Shown here one piece after another: positions 1 to 7,959 of a DNA stretch of 16,606 bases. The translations under genes were made by a program, and so were the position numbers. The DNA is from Alphaproteobacteria bacterium TMED93. Its GTDB lineage: Bacteria; Pseudomonadota; Alphaproteobacteria; TMED109. The notes beneath the pieces were generated by a model, which made no database searches, was not told the origin of the DNA, and worked only from the letters and a program-made list of their open reading frames with translations. The number at the start of each line of letters is the position of its first letter. The first letter of the stretch is position 1. Where the stretch lies: the NCBI GenBank assembly GCA_002171495.2, contig NHEU02000036.1, forward strand, positions 19,273 to 35,878, given 5' to 3'.

Positions 1-1058
1 CAAATATAGAAAAAATATTAAAAAATAATATTAAAAAATATGGAAGTATTTCAGTAGAGAATTTTTTTAATGTGGTACTATATCATAATAAATTTGGCTA
101 CTATAAAAATAATAGAATAATAGGAAAGCTAGGAGACTTCATTACAGCACCAGAAATAAGTCAAACCTTTGGAGAAATATTAACAAACCCTTTATTGCTT
201 AACTACAGTATAATTAAAAAAAATAGATTGCTCTCTTTAGTAGAGTTAGGACCTGGTAGGGGTTTGCTTGCTAATGATATTTTGAGAACTATCAACAAAT
301 TGAACTCAAATTTTTTTAAAAAAATAAAAAGTATATATTTTTTAGAAAAATCAGAATTATTTTTTAAATATCTAAAGCAGTTACATATTTCGCCTCTTAT
401 TATTGATGATATTGGGAAAGTACCAAATAATTTTAATATAATTGTTGCTAATGAGTTTTTTGATGCTTTGCCCGTTAATCAATATATTTTTCAAAAAAAC
501 AAATGGTATGAAATTCTTATTTGTTTAGATAAAAAAGAAAATTTTGAATTTACAATTGCTAAAAAAGCAACAAATATTAATTATTGTTTTCCAGAAAATC
601 CTACTGAGGGTTATATTTTTGAATACTCTAGTTATATGATCAATTTATTAACAGATATTTGCAAAAAAATGAGTTCTTATGGTGGTATTTTTTTTATAAT
701 TGATTATGCCAGAGATAAAAAATTAAAAGAAAGTACTTTAGCTTCAATCCAAAAACATAAAAAAGTTGACTTATTTTTTGATTTAGGAAACTGCGATATC
801 AGTTATAAGCCTGATTTTGAATTAATTAAAAAGGTATGTATACATAATAACTGTAAAGTTCTTGGTCCATTCACTCAATCCTTTTTTCTACAAAGTTACG
901 GAATTAACGATAGAATTAATTTTTTAGTAAAAAAAAACCCCAAACTAAAAAATGAATTACTCAACCAAAAATTAAGATTAATTGGAAATAGTTATATGGG
1001 CAAAATATTTAAAGTTCTAATAATAACTGATAACAAATATAATTATGAGTTTATATAA
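1..1058 (+). CDS. MidA/NDUFAF7-like SAM-dependent methyltransferase (5' partial)
   Basis: This is a class I SAM-dependent methyltransferase of the MidA/NDUFAF7 (DUF185) family; the mitochondrial relative methylates a complex I subunit. The frame is open from base 3, so about 351 residues are visible and the true start lies upstream of the window. A GTG at 72 is not the start: the codons before it encode a stretch ending GSISVENFF that matches the usual family N-terminus, followed by HNKFGYY and GDFITAPEISQTFGE. The SAM-binding motif VELGPGRG lies near visible residue 80, the family motif ANEFFDALPVNQY near residue 150, and FFIIDYA further on. Probably only a few N-terminal residues are missing. 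The stop at 1056-1058 directly abuts the ATG of pgeF, so the two are very likely co-transcribed. The bacterial substrate is not evident from the sequence. Confidence 0.9.
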   Translation, partial: NIEKILKNNIKKYGSISVENFFNVVLYHNKFGYYKNNRIIGKLGDFITAPEISQTFGEILTNPLLLNYSIIKKNRLLSLVELGPGRGLLANDILRTINKLNSNFFKKIKSIYFLEKSELFFKYLKQLHISPLIIDDIGKVPNNFNIIVANEFFDALPVNQYIFQKNKWYEILICLDKKENFEFTIAKKATNINYCFPENPTEGYIFEYSSYMINLLTDICKKMSSYGGIFFIIDYARDKKLKESTLASIQKHKKVDLFFDLGNCDISYKPDFELIKKVCIHNNCKVLGPFTQSFFLQSYGINDRINFLVKKNPKLKNELLNQKLRLIGNSYMGKIFKVLIITDNKYNYEFI

Positions 1059-1808
1059 ATGCTATATCTAAAAAGTAAAAATTTAGGCATCTACAAACAT
1101 GGTTTTTTTTTAAGGCTAGGTGGTGTATCTAAATCTTATTATACCTCTTTAAACTGTGGCTACTCATCTAATGATAATTATAAAAATATTACAAAAAATA
1201 GAATTCGCATATTAAATAAATTTAGCATTGATTTAGAAGAATTAGTTGTTCCAAATCAGTATCACAGTAATATAATAAAAATATATAAACCCAATCAAAA
1301 AAGCTATAAATGCGACGGCTTAATAAATACTTTACCCGGAGTTGCTTTGGGTGTGCTTACCGCAGATTGTTGTCCAATTTTAATTGGCCATAAAAAGAAT
1401 AAACTAACTGGAGTTATTCATGCTGGATGGAAAGGTGTCCATAACGGAATTATTGAAAATTTTATTTCTAAAATAACTAAATTAAATTATAAAAAAAAGG
1501 ATTTAATATTTGCTTTAGGCCCCTGTATAGGAAAAAATAGTTATGAAGTTAGAAAAACTTTTAGAAAGAGTTTTTTAGAAAAATATTCAGAATCAGAACC
1601 TTTTTTTCAAGTTAAAAAAAATAAAAACTACTTTAACTTTGATCTTAGAGGGTGTATAGTAAAAATTTTAGAAAAAAATAATATTTCAGACATATGGTCT
1701 TCCAAATCAGATACGTATAAATATCCCGAGAGATATTTTAGCTATAGATATTCCGTTCACAAAGGCTATAAGGATTATGGAAGAATGTTGTCTTTAATAT
1801 TAAAGTAA
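1059..1808 (+). CDS. pgeF: Peptidoglycan editing factor PgeF / YfiH-family (laccase-domain) protein
   Basis: This 249-residue protein belongs to the YfiH/PgeF family, formerly called multicopper polyphenol oxidase or laccase. Family members are zinc-dependent enzymes acting on purine nucleosides, and in E. coli the protein removes mis-incorporated serine from UDP-MurNAc precursors. The metal/active-site residues are visible: H69 in NQYHSN, C104 in LTADCCP and H121 in HAGWKG. The conserved GPCIG follows near residues 154-158, and the C-terminal FSYR...DYGR signature is present. Length is normal. The ATG follows the previous stop with no gap and no obvious Shine-Dalgarno, which suggests translational coupling to the methyltransferase. 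The MidA-PgeF pairing is common in alphaproteobacteria. A laccase activity should not be inferred from the old name. Confidence 0.92.
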   Translation: MLYLKSKNLGIYKHGFFLRLGGVSKSYYTSLNCGYSSNDNYKNITKNRIRILNKFSIDLEELVVPNQYHSNIIKIYKPNQKSYKCDGLINTLPGVALGVLTADCCPILIGHKKNKLTGVIHAGWKGVHNGIIENFISKITKLNYKKKDLIFALGPCIGKNSYEVRKTFRKSFLEKYSESEPFFQVKKNKNYFNFDLRGCIVKILEKNNISDIWSSKSDTYKYPERYFSYRYSVHKGYKDYGRMLSLILK

Positions 1809-1823
1809 AATATTAAATTATTG

Positions 1824-1852
1824 TAGACAAATTTAGTAAATAGAGCTTAAAT
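1824..1852 (+). promoter_or_regulatory. Possible weak sigma-70 promoter upstream of prs
   Basis: TAGACA (1824-1829; five of six to TTGACA) is followed after 17 bases by TTAAAT (1847-1852; four of six to TATAAT). It sits in the 65 bp gap before prs, the only sizeable gap between pgeF and mtnP. In DNA this AT-rich such matches arise by chance, so this is a candidate only. A weak GGAAAG at 1860-1865, eight bases before the ATG at 1874, could be the ribosome binding site. Confidence 0.3.
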
Positions 1853-1873
1853 TTTTAATGGAAAGTTACTAAA

Positions 1874-2803
1874 ATGAAATTAATGACCTGTAATAGTAAT
1901 AAAGCACTCTCTAATGAGATTGCCTCTATTTTGAATTTACCTTTAACAGATGTAACAATAAAAAAGTTTGCAGATGAGGAAATGTTTGTAGAAATCAATG
2001 AAAATGTAAGAGGACAAGACGTTTATTTGATTCAGTCAACATCTAAACCAGCAAACGATCACTTAATAGAACTATTAATTTGTATAGATGCCTTAAAAAG
2101 GGCCTCTGCAAAACAAATAACTGCAGTTATTCCTTATTTTGGTTATGCCAGACAAGATAGAAAACCAGGTCCAAGAACACCTATCTCAGCTAAGTTAGTT
2201 GCAAATCTTATAACCACATCTGGAGCTAATAGAGTTTTAACAATAGATCTACATGCCGGACAAATTCAAGGTTTTTTTGACATACCAGTAGACAACCTCT
2301 ATGCTGCACCTATTTTAGTTAATGACATAAAGAAAAATTTTACTTTAAAAAATACTATAATTACTTCTCCTGATGTTGGTGGAGTAGTTAGAGCTAGATA
2401 CATTGCCAATAAACTAGACGTAAACTTAGCAATTGTTGATAAAAGAAGAGAAAAAGCCAATATATCTGAGGTTTTAAATATTATTGGTGATGTTAAAAAT
2501 AAAGATTGTATTCTTATTGATGACATAGTTGATACAGCAGGAACTTTATCTAACGCAGCAGACGCATTAATATCTGAAGGTGCAAAATCGGTTTCAGCTT
2601 ATGTTACTCATGGAGTTTTTTCTGACCCAGCATTAATGAGAATAAAAAGTTCTAAACTTAAAGAATTAATTACTACTAATACTATTAAAAAAATTTCTAG
2701 TGAGGAAGAAAATAAAATCAGAAGATTATCTATTGCGCCATTAATAGCAGAAGCTGTAAAAAGAATTGATAATTATAGTTCAGTATCAAGTTTATTTAAT
2801 TAA
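1874..2803 (+). CDS. prs: Ribose-phosphate pyrophosphokinase (PRPP synthetase, class I)
   Basis: The enzyme makes 5-phosphoribosyl-1-pyrophosphate from ribose 5-phosphate and ATP, feeding purine, pyrimidine, NAD, histidine and tryptophan synthesis and base salvage. The 309-residue protein is full length. Visible landmarks are the [11 protein letters not shown] region (45-55), the flexible catalytic-loop motif YARQDRK (91-97), [12 protein letters not shown] (125-136) with the conserved His, SPDVGG (165-170), VDKRR (188-192) and the PRPP-binding loop DDIVDTAGT (216-224). The C-terminus SVSSLF is typical. It is first in a close-packed + strand run, with rplY starting 12 bases after its stop; prs-rplY-pth-ychF is a widespread proteobacterial arrangement. 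No unusual residues were seen. Confidence 0.97.
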   Translation: MKLMTCNSNKALSNEIASILNLPLTDVTIKKFADEEMFVEINENVRGQDVYLIQSTSKPANDHLIELLICIDALKRASAKQITAVIPYFGYARQDRKPGPRTPISAKLVANLITTSGANRVLTIDLHAGQIQGFFDIPVDNLYAAPILVNDIKKNFTLKNTIITSPDVGGVVRARYIANKLDVNLAIVDKRREKANISEVLNIIGDVKNKDCILIDDIVDTAGTLSNAADALISEGAKSVSAYVTHGVFSDPALMRIKSSKLKELITTNTIKKISSEEENKIRRLSIAPLIAEAVKRIDNYSSVSSLFN

Positions 2804-2807
2804 GGAG
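2803..2807 (+). promoter_or_regulatory. Strong ribosome binding site of rplY
   Basis: AGGAG shares its first base with the prs stop codon and lies eight bases before the rplY ATG at 2816. Most other starts in this window lack a clear Shine-Dalgarno sequence, so this one stands out, as expected for a highly expressed ribosomal protein. Confidence 0.8.
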
Positions 2808-2815
2808 TATAAAAA

Positions 2816-3481
2816 ATGAAAGATATTAGTATTTTAAATGCTTTTTCAAGAGAGACCGTGGGGTCTAATAGTTCTAAAAAGATAAGGGAGGAAAGTAAAA
2901 TTCCAGCAATTATTTATGGAGATGGTAAAAACCCTCAACCAATTTCTTTAGATAAAAAAGATCTGCGAATTGCTATTAGCAACTCTGCTTTCGTAAATAA
3001 AATCTATGACTTATTAATTGAAAAAACAAAAACTAGAGTTATTGTTCAAGATATATCACAAAACCCTGTTACAGATCGTTTGGAGCATGTCGACTTTCTT
3101 AGAGTTAATGACAATACAAAAGTTACCATCGAAGTACCAGTAAAGTTTATAAATGAAGCTTTAAGTCCAGGTTTGAAACGTGGCGGAGTTTTAAATGTTG
3201 TTAGATATACAGTTGAAGTTATTTGTCCTGTTAAAAATATACCTGAAAATTTTGAGTTTAATTTGGATGGACTTGAAATTGGAGATAGTATTCATATCAG
3301 TCATACTCAAATGGATCCTGCTATAAAACCTACAATCACTGACAGAGACTTCACTGTTGCTAGTATTCTTGCTCCTTCAGCACTAGTATCTGCAGAGGCA
3401 ACTGAAGAAAAAACAGAGGAGGGTGGTGAAGAGACTGAAGAATCTGAAAATAAAGATGATGAATCTTCTGAAAAAAAATAA
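2816..3481 (+). CDS. rplY: 50S ribosomal protein L25, long CTC/TL5 form
   Basis: This 5S-rRNA-binding ribosomal protein is the long, general-stress-protein CTC form. It has an N-terminal L25 domain (about 5-95, with KIREESKIPAIIYG and the VDFLRV strand) and a C-terminal beta domain (about 100-190, including the conserved GLKRGGVLNVV and DSIHIS). It ends in a roughly 28-residue low-complexity tail rich in Glu and Lys (from about 194), common in alphaproteobacterial L25 though its exact sequence varies. Translation is clearly signalled: AGGAG at 2803-2807, overlapping the last base of the prs stop codon and eight bases before the ATG. This is one of the strongest ribosome binding sites in the window. 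pth begins three bases after its stop. Confidence 0.95.
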   Translation: MKDISILNAFSRETVGSNSSKKIREESKIPAIIYGDGKNPQPISLDKKDLRIAISNSAFVNKIYDLLIEKTKTRVIVQDISQNPVTDRLEHVDFLRVNDNTKVTIEVPVKFINEALSPGLKRGGVLNVVRYTVEVICPVKNIPENFEFNLDGLEIGDSIHISHTQMDPAIKPTITDRDFTVASILAPSALVSAEATEEKTEEGGEETEESENKDDESSEKK

Positions 3482-3484
3482 AGT

Positions 3485-4048
3485 ATGTATTTGATTGCAG
3501 GACTAGGTAATAAGGGAAAAAAATATACAGATACTAGACACAATATAGGATTTAAAGTTATAGATAAAATCATCGCTAAATATGACTTTAAAAAATATAA
3601 GGATAGTGCTTACAGTCATACATTCAAAGGAGAAATTTCTGAAAAAAAAGTATTATTAATAAAGCCTATGACATTTATGAATAATTCTGGTAGAGCAGTT
3701 TCAGAAGTATCGGGGTTTTATAAAATACCCGCAAAAAATATATATATAATTCATGATGATATAGATTTATCAGTTTCACGTGTTAAAGTAAAATTTGGTG
3801 GAAGTGCTGCAGGTCACAATGGAATAAAAAGTATTGATATGCATGTAGGAAAAGATTATTACAGAATTAGAATAGGAATTGGAAAACCCTCTAATCATCT
3901 GGAAGTAAAAAACTATGTTTTAAAAAAATTTTCAAACGATGAATTTAATAGAATAAAAGAGAAAGCTGATATTTTGGTAAAAAATATTTCATATCTCCTC
4001 AAGAAGGATGTAAATACTTTTCTTAACTTACTTTCTACGGGTAGCTAA
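3485..4048 (+). CDS. pth: Peptidyl-tRNA hydrolase
   Basis: Pth cleaves peptidyl-tRNA that has dropped off the ribosome, recycling tRNA. The 187-residue protein has all family signatures: GLGNKGKKYTDTRHNIGF (6-23) with catalytic H19, KPMTFMNNSG (60-69) with the substrate-binding Asn at 66, the HDDIDL motif (90-95) with the Asp that activates the His, and GGSAAGHNGIKSI (105-117) with N112. Length is standard. The ATG is three bases after the rplY stop, and the Pth stop overlaps the ychF ATG by one base (TAATG), which implies coupled translation. No clear Shine-Dalgarno precedes it. Confidence 0.96.
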   Translation: MYLIAGLGNKGKKYTDTRHNIGFKVIDKIIAKYDFKKYKDSAYSHTFKGEISEKKVLLIKPMTFMNNSGRAVSEVSGFYKIPAKNIYIIHDDIDLSVSRVKVKFGGSAAGHNGIKSIDMHVGKDYYRIRIGIGKPSNHLEVKNYVLKKFSNDEFNRIKEKADILVKNISYLLKKDVNTFLNLLSTGS

Positions 4049-5148
4049 TGGGATTTAAATGTGGAATTATAGGTTTGCCTAATGTTGGAAAATCCTCGTT
4101 GTTTAATGCTTTATTAGGTTTACAAAAAGCATCTTCAGAAAACTATCCTTTCTGCACAATTGAACCAAATGTAGGCAGAGTTCCTATTCCTGATAATAGA
4201 CTTAGAGAACTATCATCTATCAACAAATCTAAAAATACTATTCATGGTCAAATAGAATTTGTAGACATTGCGGGGCTTGTAAAAGGAGCTAGCAAAGGAG
4301 AAGGATTAGGAAATCAATTTCTTTCGAATATAAGAGAAGTTGACGCTATAATTCATGTTGTAAGATGTTTTGAAGATAAAAATATTTCTCATGTTTATAA
4401 TAGAATTGATCCTATAAGTGATATAGAAATAATAGATAGTGAATTAATTTTATCTGATATATCAAGAATAGAAAAAATGTTAGAAAAAATGAAAAAATCA
4501 CTTAAAAGTTCTAAAGAAGAATATCAAATAAACTTTTCTACTTTAAATAAAGTCAAGTCAGAATTGGAAAAAGGTCAAACAATCAATAAAAATATTTTGA
4601 ATGAAGAAGAATTATTAGTTGTAAAAAGTGCTGGATTATTAAGCTATAAACCAATAATGTATGTTGCTAATGTAGATGAAAATTCAATAGAAATAGGAAA
4701 TAATTATTCAAATCTAGTTGAAGGTTTTTCTAAAAAAAAGAATATTAGTTTTGTTAAGATTTCATCAAAAATTGAAGAAGAGCTGGCTTCATTTGATGAC
4801 GAAAAAGAAAAAGATACACTAATGCAAAGTTTAGGTATATTGTCTTCTGGAATTGATACCTTTATAACTCAAGGTTTTAAATTATTAAATTTGATAACTT
4901 TTTTTACTTCTGGTCCTAAAGAAAGCAAAGCATGGACAATTCCTAGTGGTTCAAGTGCTCCAGATGCTGCTGGTACTATTCATACAGATTTTAAAAAGGG
5001 ATTTATTGCAGCAGAGGTAATTAGCTATAAAGATTTAATTAATGCGGGTGGAGATGTGAAGGCAAAAAGTATGGGAATGATTAAAACTCAAGGAAAAGAA
5101 TATGTTATAAAAGACGGAGATGTTATTTTATTTAGGTTTAATGTATAA
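4048..5148 (+). CDS. ychF: YchF/OLA1-family translation-associated ATPase
   Basis: This Obg-superfamily P-loop NTPase associates with ribosomes and in characterised members prefers ATP over GTP. The 366-residue protein is full length. It has a P-loop GLPNVGKSS (9-17), the family stretch NYPFCTIEPNVGRV (32-45), the G3 motif DIAGLVKGASKGEGLG (73-88), and NVDE (208-211) in place of the GTP-specifying NKxD, as expected for YchF. A helical, probably coiled-coil insertion spans about 120-190. The C-terminal TGS domain (about 281-364) includes KAWTIPSG and DAAGTIHTDFKKGFI. The start overlaps the pth stop by one base. The pth-ychF pair is conserved across proteobacteria. Confidence 0.97.
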   Translation: MGFKCGIIGLPNVGKSSLFNALLGLQKASSENYPFCTIEPNVGRVPIPDNRLRELSSINKSKNTIHGQIEFVDIAGLVKGASKGEGLGNQFLSNIREVDAIIHVVRCFEDKNISHVYNRIDPISDIEIIDSELILSDISRIEKMLEKMKKSLKSSKEEYQINFSTLNKVKSELEKGQTINKNILNEEELLVVKSAGLLSYKPIMYVANVDENSIEIGNNYSNLVEGFSKKKNISFVKISSKIEEELASFDDEKEKDTLMQSLGILSSGIDTFITQGFKLLNLITFFTSGPKESKAWTIPSGSSAPDAAGTIHTDFKKGFIAAEVISYKDLINAGGDVKAKSMGMIKTQGKEYVIKDGDVILFRFNV

Positions 5149-5154
5149 TTAGTT

Positions 5155-5844
5155 ATGGAAAAAGAAAAAATACACTATTTTAAATCCGCAGATGATTTTT
5201 CAATTCCATATTTTGAATATGTTCCTAATGAAAAAATTAAGTCTGCTATAGTTTTAATTTATGAAATATTTGGAGCTACGAACCACATGCATAATTTTGC
5301 TTTTAAATTAGCAAGCAAGGGTTATTTAGTATATTTACCAGATATTTTTTCGAGAATAGAAACAGGAGTTAATCTAAACTATAATAAAATTGGTTTTGAT
5401 AAAGGACTTATTTTAAAAGAAAAATTAGGTTGGGATTATCCTGTAATGGATGTAGTAGCATTAGCCTCCTTACTTAAACAAAAGTATAAAGTAACATGCT
5501 TGGGGTTTTGTTATGGAGGGTCAATAGCCTGGAGAGCTACTCAGAAAAGCTTTTTATTTGATAAATCTATTTGCTATTATGGTTCAAGTATTCCAGACTT
5601 TTTAGATAATAAAATAAATAATCCAACAATGGTACATTTTGGTAAATTAGATAAAGGAATACCTGAAGATAAAGTGCAAAAAGTAAAAGATTACTCAAAA
5701 AATCAAAATCATACCCTTATTGTTAATGAATATGATGAATCAGACCATGGTTTTAATTGCGAAGATAGAAAGTCTTATAATCAAAAAGCAGCAGATGCTG
5801 CTTTGGATAGCAGCCTTCAGTTTATAGATAAAAGTTATGATTAA
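5155..5844 (+). CDS. Dienelactone hydrolase family protein (alpha/beta hydrolase)
   Basis: This 229-residue cytoplasmic alpha/beta hydrolase belongs to the dienelactone hydrolase family. The full putative catalytic set is present: E37 in YEIFG, nucleophile C119 in GFCYGG, D166 in GKLDKGIP and H198 in DHGFNC. The arrangement matches carboxymethylenebutenolidase, which uses a Cys-Asp-His triad. There is no chlorocatechol or other aromatic-degradation gene nearby, so the true substrate is probably not dienelactone; many such family members have unknown physiological substrates. It starts six bases after ychF and overlaps the FKBP gene by eight bases. No signal peptide is visible. Confidence 0.85.
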   Translation: MEKEKIHYFKSADDFSIPYFEYVPNEKIKSAIVLIYEIFGATNHMHNFAFKLASKGYLVYLPDIFSRIETGVNLNYNKIGFDKGLILKEKLGWDYPVMDVVALASLLKQKYKVTCLGFCYGGSIAWRATQKSFLFDKSICYYGSSIPDFLDNKINNPTMVHFGKLDKGIPEDKVQKVKDYSKNQNHTLIVNEYDESDHGFNCEDRKSYNQKAADAALDSSLQFIDKSYD

Positions 5845-6304
5845 ATTCCTTTCCACTAATTTATTCCTGATATTCTTTCTACTAAAAAGTTATTTGTATT
5901 CTATAGAATCACCAAAAACACTAATTATTTCAGATTTACAGGTGTCAGAAAATGATTTAGAGACGGAAATTAATGACAACCTGTCTCTTCACTATGATGG
6001 ATGGTTATTTGATAAAAATGTAAAAACAGAAAATTATTGCGATGCTAAAGGTAAGAAGTTTGATAGTACTACTGAAAAACCATTTAGACCAACACCAACA
6101 TTATTTAATTTTAAAATAGGTAAAGGTTTAGTTATACCAGGGTGGGAACTAGGTTTGTTAAAAATGAAAAAAGGTAGTACAAGATGTTTAGTAATACCTC
6201 ATCAACTTGCTTATGGACATAGAGCTATGGGTGATTTAATCCCTGCTTATTCAACTTTAATTTTTGAAGTACAATTAATTGAAATATACAAAAGTAAAAA
6301 ATAA
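5837..6304 (+). CDS. FKBP-type peptidyl-prolyl cis-trans isomerase, exported
   Basis: This is a single-domain FKBP of 155 residues. A hydrophobic N-terminus (about residues 3-22, ending around YSIES) looks like a signal peptide or membrane anchor, so the protein probably acts in the periplasm. The domain (about 45-152) shows the pocket residues: Y53 in LHYDGWLFD, F75/D76 in GKKFDST, VIPGWELG (99-106) with W103, the AYG motif (125-127) with Y126, and F143. An insertion of about 15 residues between the first strand and KKFDST carries Cys68; the only other Cys, C117, is in the core. Its ATG lies inside the end of the hydrolase gene (eight-base overlap), pointing to coupled translation. mtnP follows after three bases. 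Confidence 0.9.
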   Translation: MIKFLSTNLFLIFFLLKSYLYSIESPKTLIISDLQVSENDLETEINDNLSLHYDGWLFDKNVKTENYCDAKGKKFDSTTEKPFRPTPTLFNFKIGKGLVIPGWELGLLKMKKGSTRCLVIPHQLAYGHRAMGDLIPAYSTLIFEVQLIEIYKSKK

Positions 6305-6307
6305 ATT

Positions 6308-7189
6308 ATGAATAAAAAACCTTTATTGGCTATAATCGGGGGAAGTGGTTTATACAATTTAGAAGGTATTAGAAAATCTCATTTAACTTTCCCTTCTACT
6401 CCATTTGGAAAGCCTTCAGATAAAATATTAATAGCAAAATATAAAAAATTAGAAATTCTTTTTTTACCTAGGCATGGAAGGACTCACAATATACCTCCTC
6501 ATAAAATAAACTATAGAGCTAATATATTTGCTCTAAAAAAATTAGGAGTAACTGATATTATTTCAGTATCAGCAGTTGGAAGTTTAAAAAAAACACATAA
6601 ACCAGGTGATTTTATTTTAGTGGACCAATTCATAGATAGAACAACAGAAAGAGAAAGAACATTTTTTGAAAATAATTTAGTGGCTCACGTTTCATTAGCT
6701 AACCCTACTTCCTCTGAGCTTTCAAAACTAATTTATAATTCTAGAAAAAAAAATAATGATAGAATTAAACAGGGAGGTGTTTATATATGTATTGAAGGGC
6801 CTCAATTCTCTTCTTATGCTGAGTCAAAACTATTCAAGAGTTGGGGATGTGATGTAATAGGAATGACTAATATGCCTGAAGCAAAACTTGCAAGAGAAGC
6901 TGAAATGGGATACGCCTCAATTGCTATGGTAACTGATTATGATTGTTGGAATAAATCACATAATGAAGTTACAGTAGAACAAGTTATAAAAGTAATGCAA
7001 AGCAATACAAAAAAAGCACAAAATCTATTAATTTCTTTTTTTGAAAAAGTTCAAAAACTTAAATCATGGAACTGGAAGAATCCTATTTATTCTAATTTAG
7101 ATAATGCCATAATAACTAACTTAAAAAATGTTAATAAGAGTAATTTAAAAATCCTTGAACCTTTACTTAAAAGATATTTAAGTAAGTAA
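6308..7189 (+). CDS. mtnP: S-methyl-5'-thioadenosine phosphorylase
   Basis: The enzyme phosphorolyses methylthioadenosine, a by-product of polyamine and related synthesis, to adenine and methylthioribose 1-phosphate. The 293-residue protein is a full-length family 2 nucleoside phosphorylase. It shows the phosphate-binding GGSGLY (11-16), LPRHGRTHNIPPHKINYRAN (53-72), SAVGSL (88-93), IEGPQFSSYAE (162-172), MTNMPEAKLAREAEMGYASIA and the base-binding TDYDCW (209-214). The two Asp residues in that last motif favour adenine over guanine or hypoxanthine, separating it from purine nucleoside phosphorylase. It is the last gene of the + strand run and converges on petC with a 10-base gap. Confidence 0.94.
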   Translation: MNKKPLLAIIGGSGLYNLEGIRKSHLTFPSTPFGKPSDKILIAKYKKLEILFLPRHGRTHNIPPHKINYRANIFALKKLGVTDIISVSAVGSLKKTHKPGDFILVDQFIDRTTERERTFFENNLVAHVSLANPTSSELSKLIYNSRKKNNDRIKQGGVYICIEGPQFSSYAESKLFKSWGCDVIGMTNMPEAKLAREAEMGYASIAMVTDYDCWNKSHNEVTVEQVIKVMQSNTKKAQNLLISFFEKVQKLKSWNWKNPIYSNLDNAIITNLKNVNKSNLKILEPLLKRYLSK

Positions 7190-7207
7190 ATAAAAGTATC
7201 TACTTAA
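7163..7207. repeat. AT-rich inverted repeats at the mtnP/petC convergent junction
   Basis: TTACTTAA (7163-7170) and TTAAGTAA (7178-7185) are exact reverse complements; with the adjacent A-T pair they give a 9 bp stem and a 5-base loop at the very end of mtnP. A further TACTTAA at 7201-7207, inside the end of petC, can pair instead with TTAAGTA at 7178-7184. There is no GC-rich stem and no T run directly after it on either strand, so it is not a textbook terminator. It might still slow polymerase between the two convergent operons. Confidence 0.35.
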
Positions 7208-7952
7208 CGTCCTTCCAAATTTTTTTGTAAGATAAAAAGAAAAAGAAAGTCATTATTAAAAGAAATATTATTACCTTAATACCTGAAGATTTTCTTTTTT
7301 CTAATTCAGGCATTGCTGTCCAAGTTAAAAAGGTGACGACATCTATCACTTCTTGTTCTAAAGTAGCTACAGTACCATCCTGATATTCAACATCATCACC
7401 ATATAAAGGTTGTGGCATAGCTATTATTTTCCCTGGCATATACTTGTTATAGTAACCTTCTCCTACATCAACACCCTCAGGTGCATCTTCATATCCTAAT
7501 AACAAAGATCTAAGATAATTAGCGCCATCTTTTCTTGCTTTTACCATTAAAGTCAAATCTGGAGGATAAGCACCATTATTAGAGACTTTAGCAGCCTCTT
7601 CATTCGGGTAAGGATTTACAAATTTATCTGAATAAATAGCATTTCTTTTTTTTATTTCACCATTTTCATCTGGAATATCATCTATTAAGAATTGCTTTGC
7701 AATATTATTAATTTCGCCTTTGTTATAACCTATATCCTCTAAGCTTCTGTATGCTAGATGATTTAAACCATGACAAGCGGCGCAAACCTCAGTAAAAACT
7801 TGAAGGCCTCTCTGTGCACTATTCTTATCTATACTTCCTAAAATCCCATCAAAAGAAAAATTATATTTCATTGGTTTTAAACCTTCTGATGCAGAAAATA
7901 AAGCTTGTATAAAGAATGTAGTAAAAATTATTGTAAATAATATTATTTTCAT
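7200..7952 (-). CDS. petC: Cytochrome c1 of the cytochrome bc1 complex
   Basis: This membrane-anchored c-type cytochrome accepts electrons from the Rieske protein and passes them to soluble cytochrome c. The N-terminus is a hydrophobic signal peptide ending near ALFSASEG. The haem-binding site CAACHG precedes LNHLAYR, the axial Met lies in IIAMPQPL, and a single C-terminal membrane helix (IKVIIFLLIMTFFFFLSY) anchors the protein with a basic tail inside. I chose the ATG at 7952; an in-frame GTG at 7958, two codons upstream, would leave one base between petB and petC and cannot be excluded. Length (about 250 residues) is normal. It is the last gene of petABC. Confidence 0.95.
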   Translation of the reverse strand: MKIILFTIIFTTFFIQALFSASEGLKPMKYNFSFDGILGSIDKNSAQRGLQVFTEVCAACHGLNHLAYRSLEDIGYNKGEINNIAKQFLIDDIPDENGEIKKRNAIYSDKFVNPYPNEEAAKVSNNGAYPPDLTLMVKARKDGANYLRSLLLGYEDAPEGVDVGEGYYNKYMPGKIIAMPQPLYGDDVEYQDGTVATLEQEVIDVVTFLTWTAMPELEKRKSSGIKVIIFLLIMTFFFFLSYKKIWKDVK

Positions 7953-7959
7953 AATCACG

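Noticed and set aside
72..74. GTG at 72 as the start of the first gene
   Set aside because: The frame is open upstream to base 3 and those codons encode the conserved N-terminal GSISV-like segment of the family, so the start lies before the window.
928..945. A-run followed by C-run in the methyltransferase as a programmed frameshift site
   Set aside because: The frame continues intact to a stop that abuts the next gene, and A-runs are common throughout this AT-rich window.
2299..2526. Minus-strand open frame of about 75 codons inside prs
   Set aside because: Fully antisense to a conserved enzyme, with no family motif or ribosome binding site.
3307..3573. Minus-strand open frame across the rplY tail and pth start
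   Set aside because: Serine-rich reading is the complement of the acidic GAA/GAG tract; no independent coding evidence.
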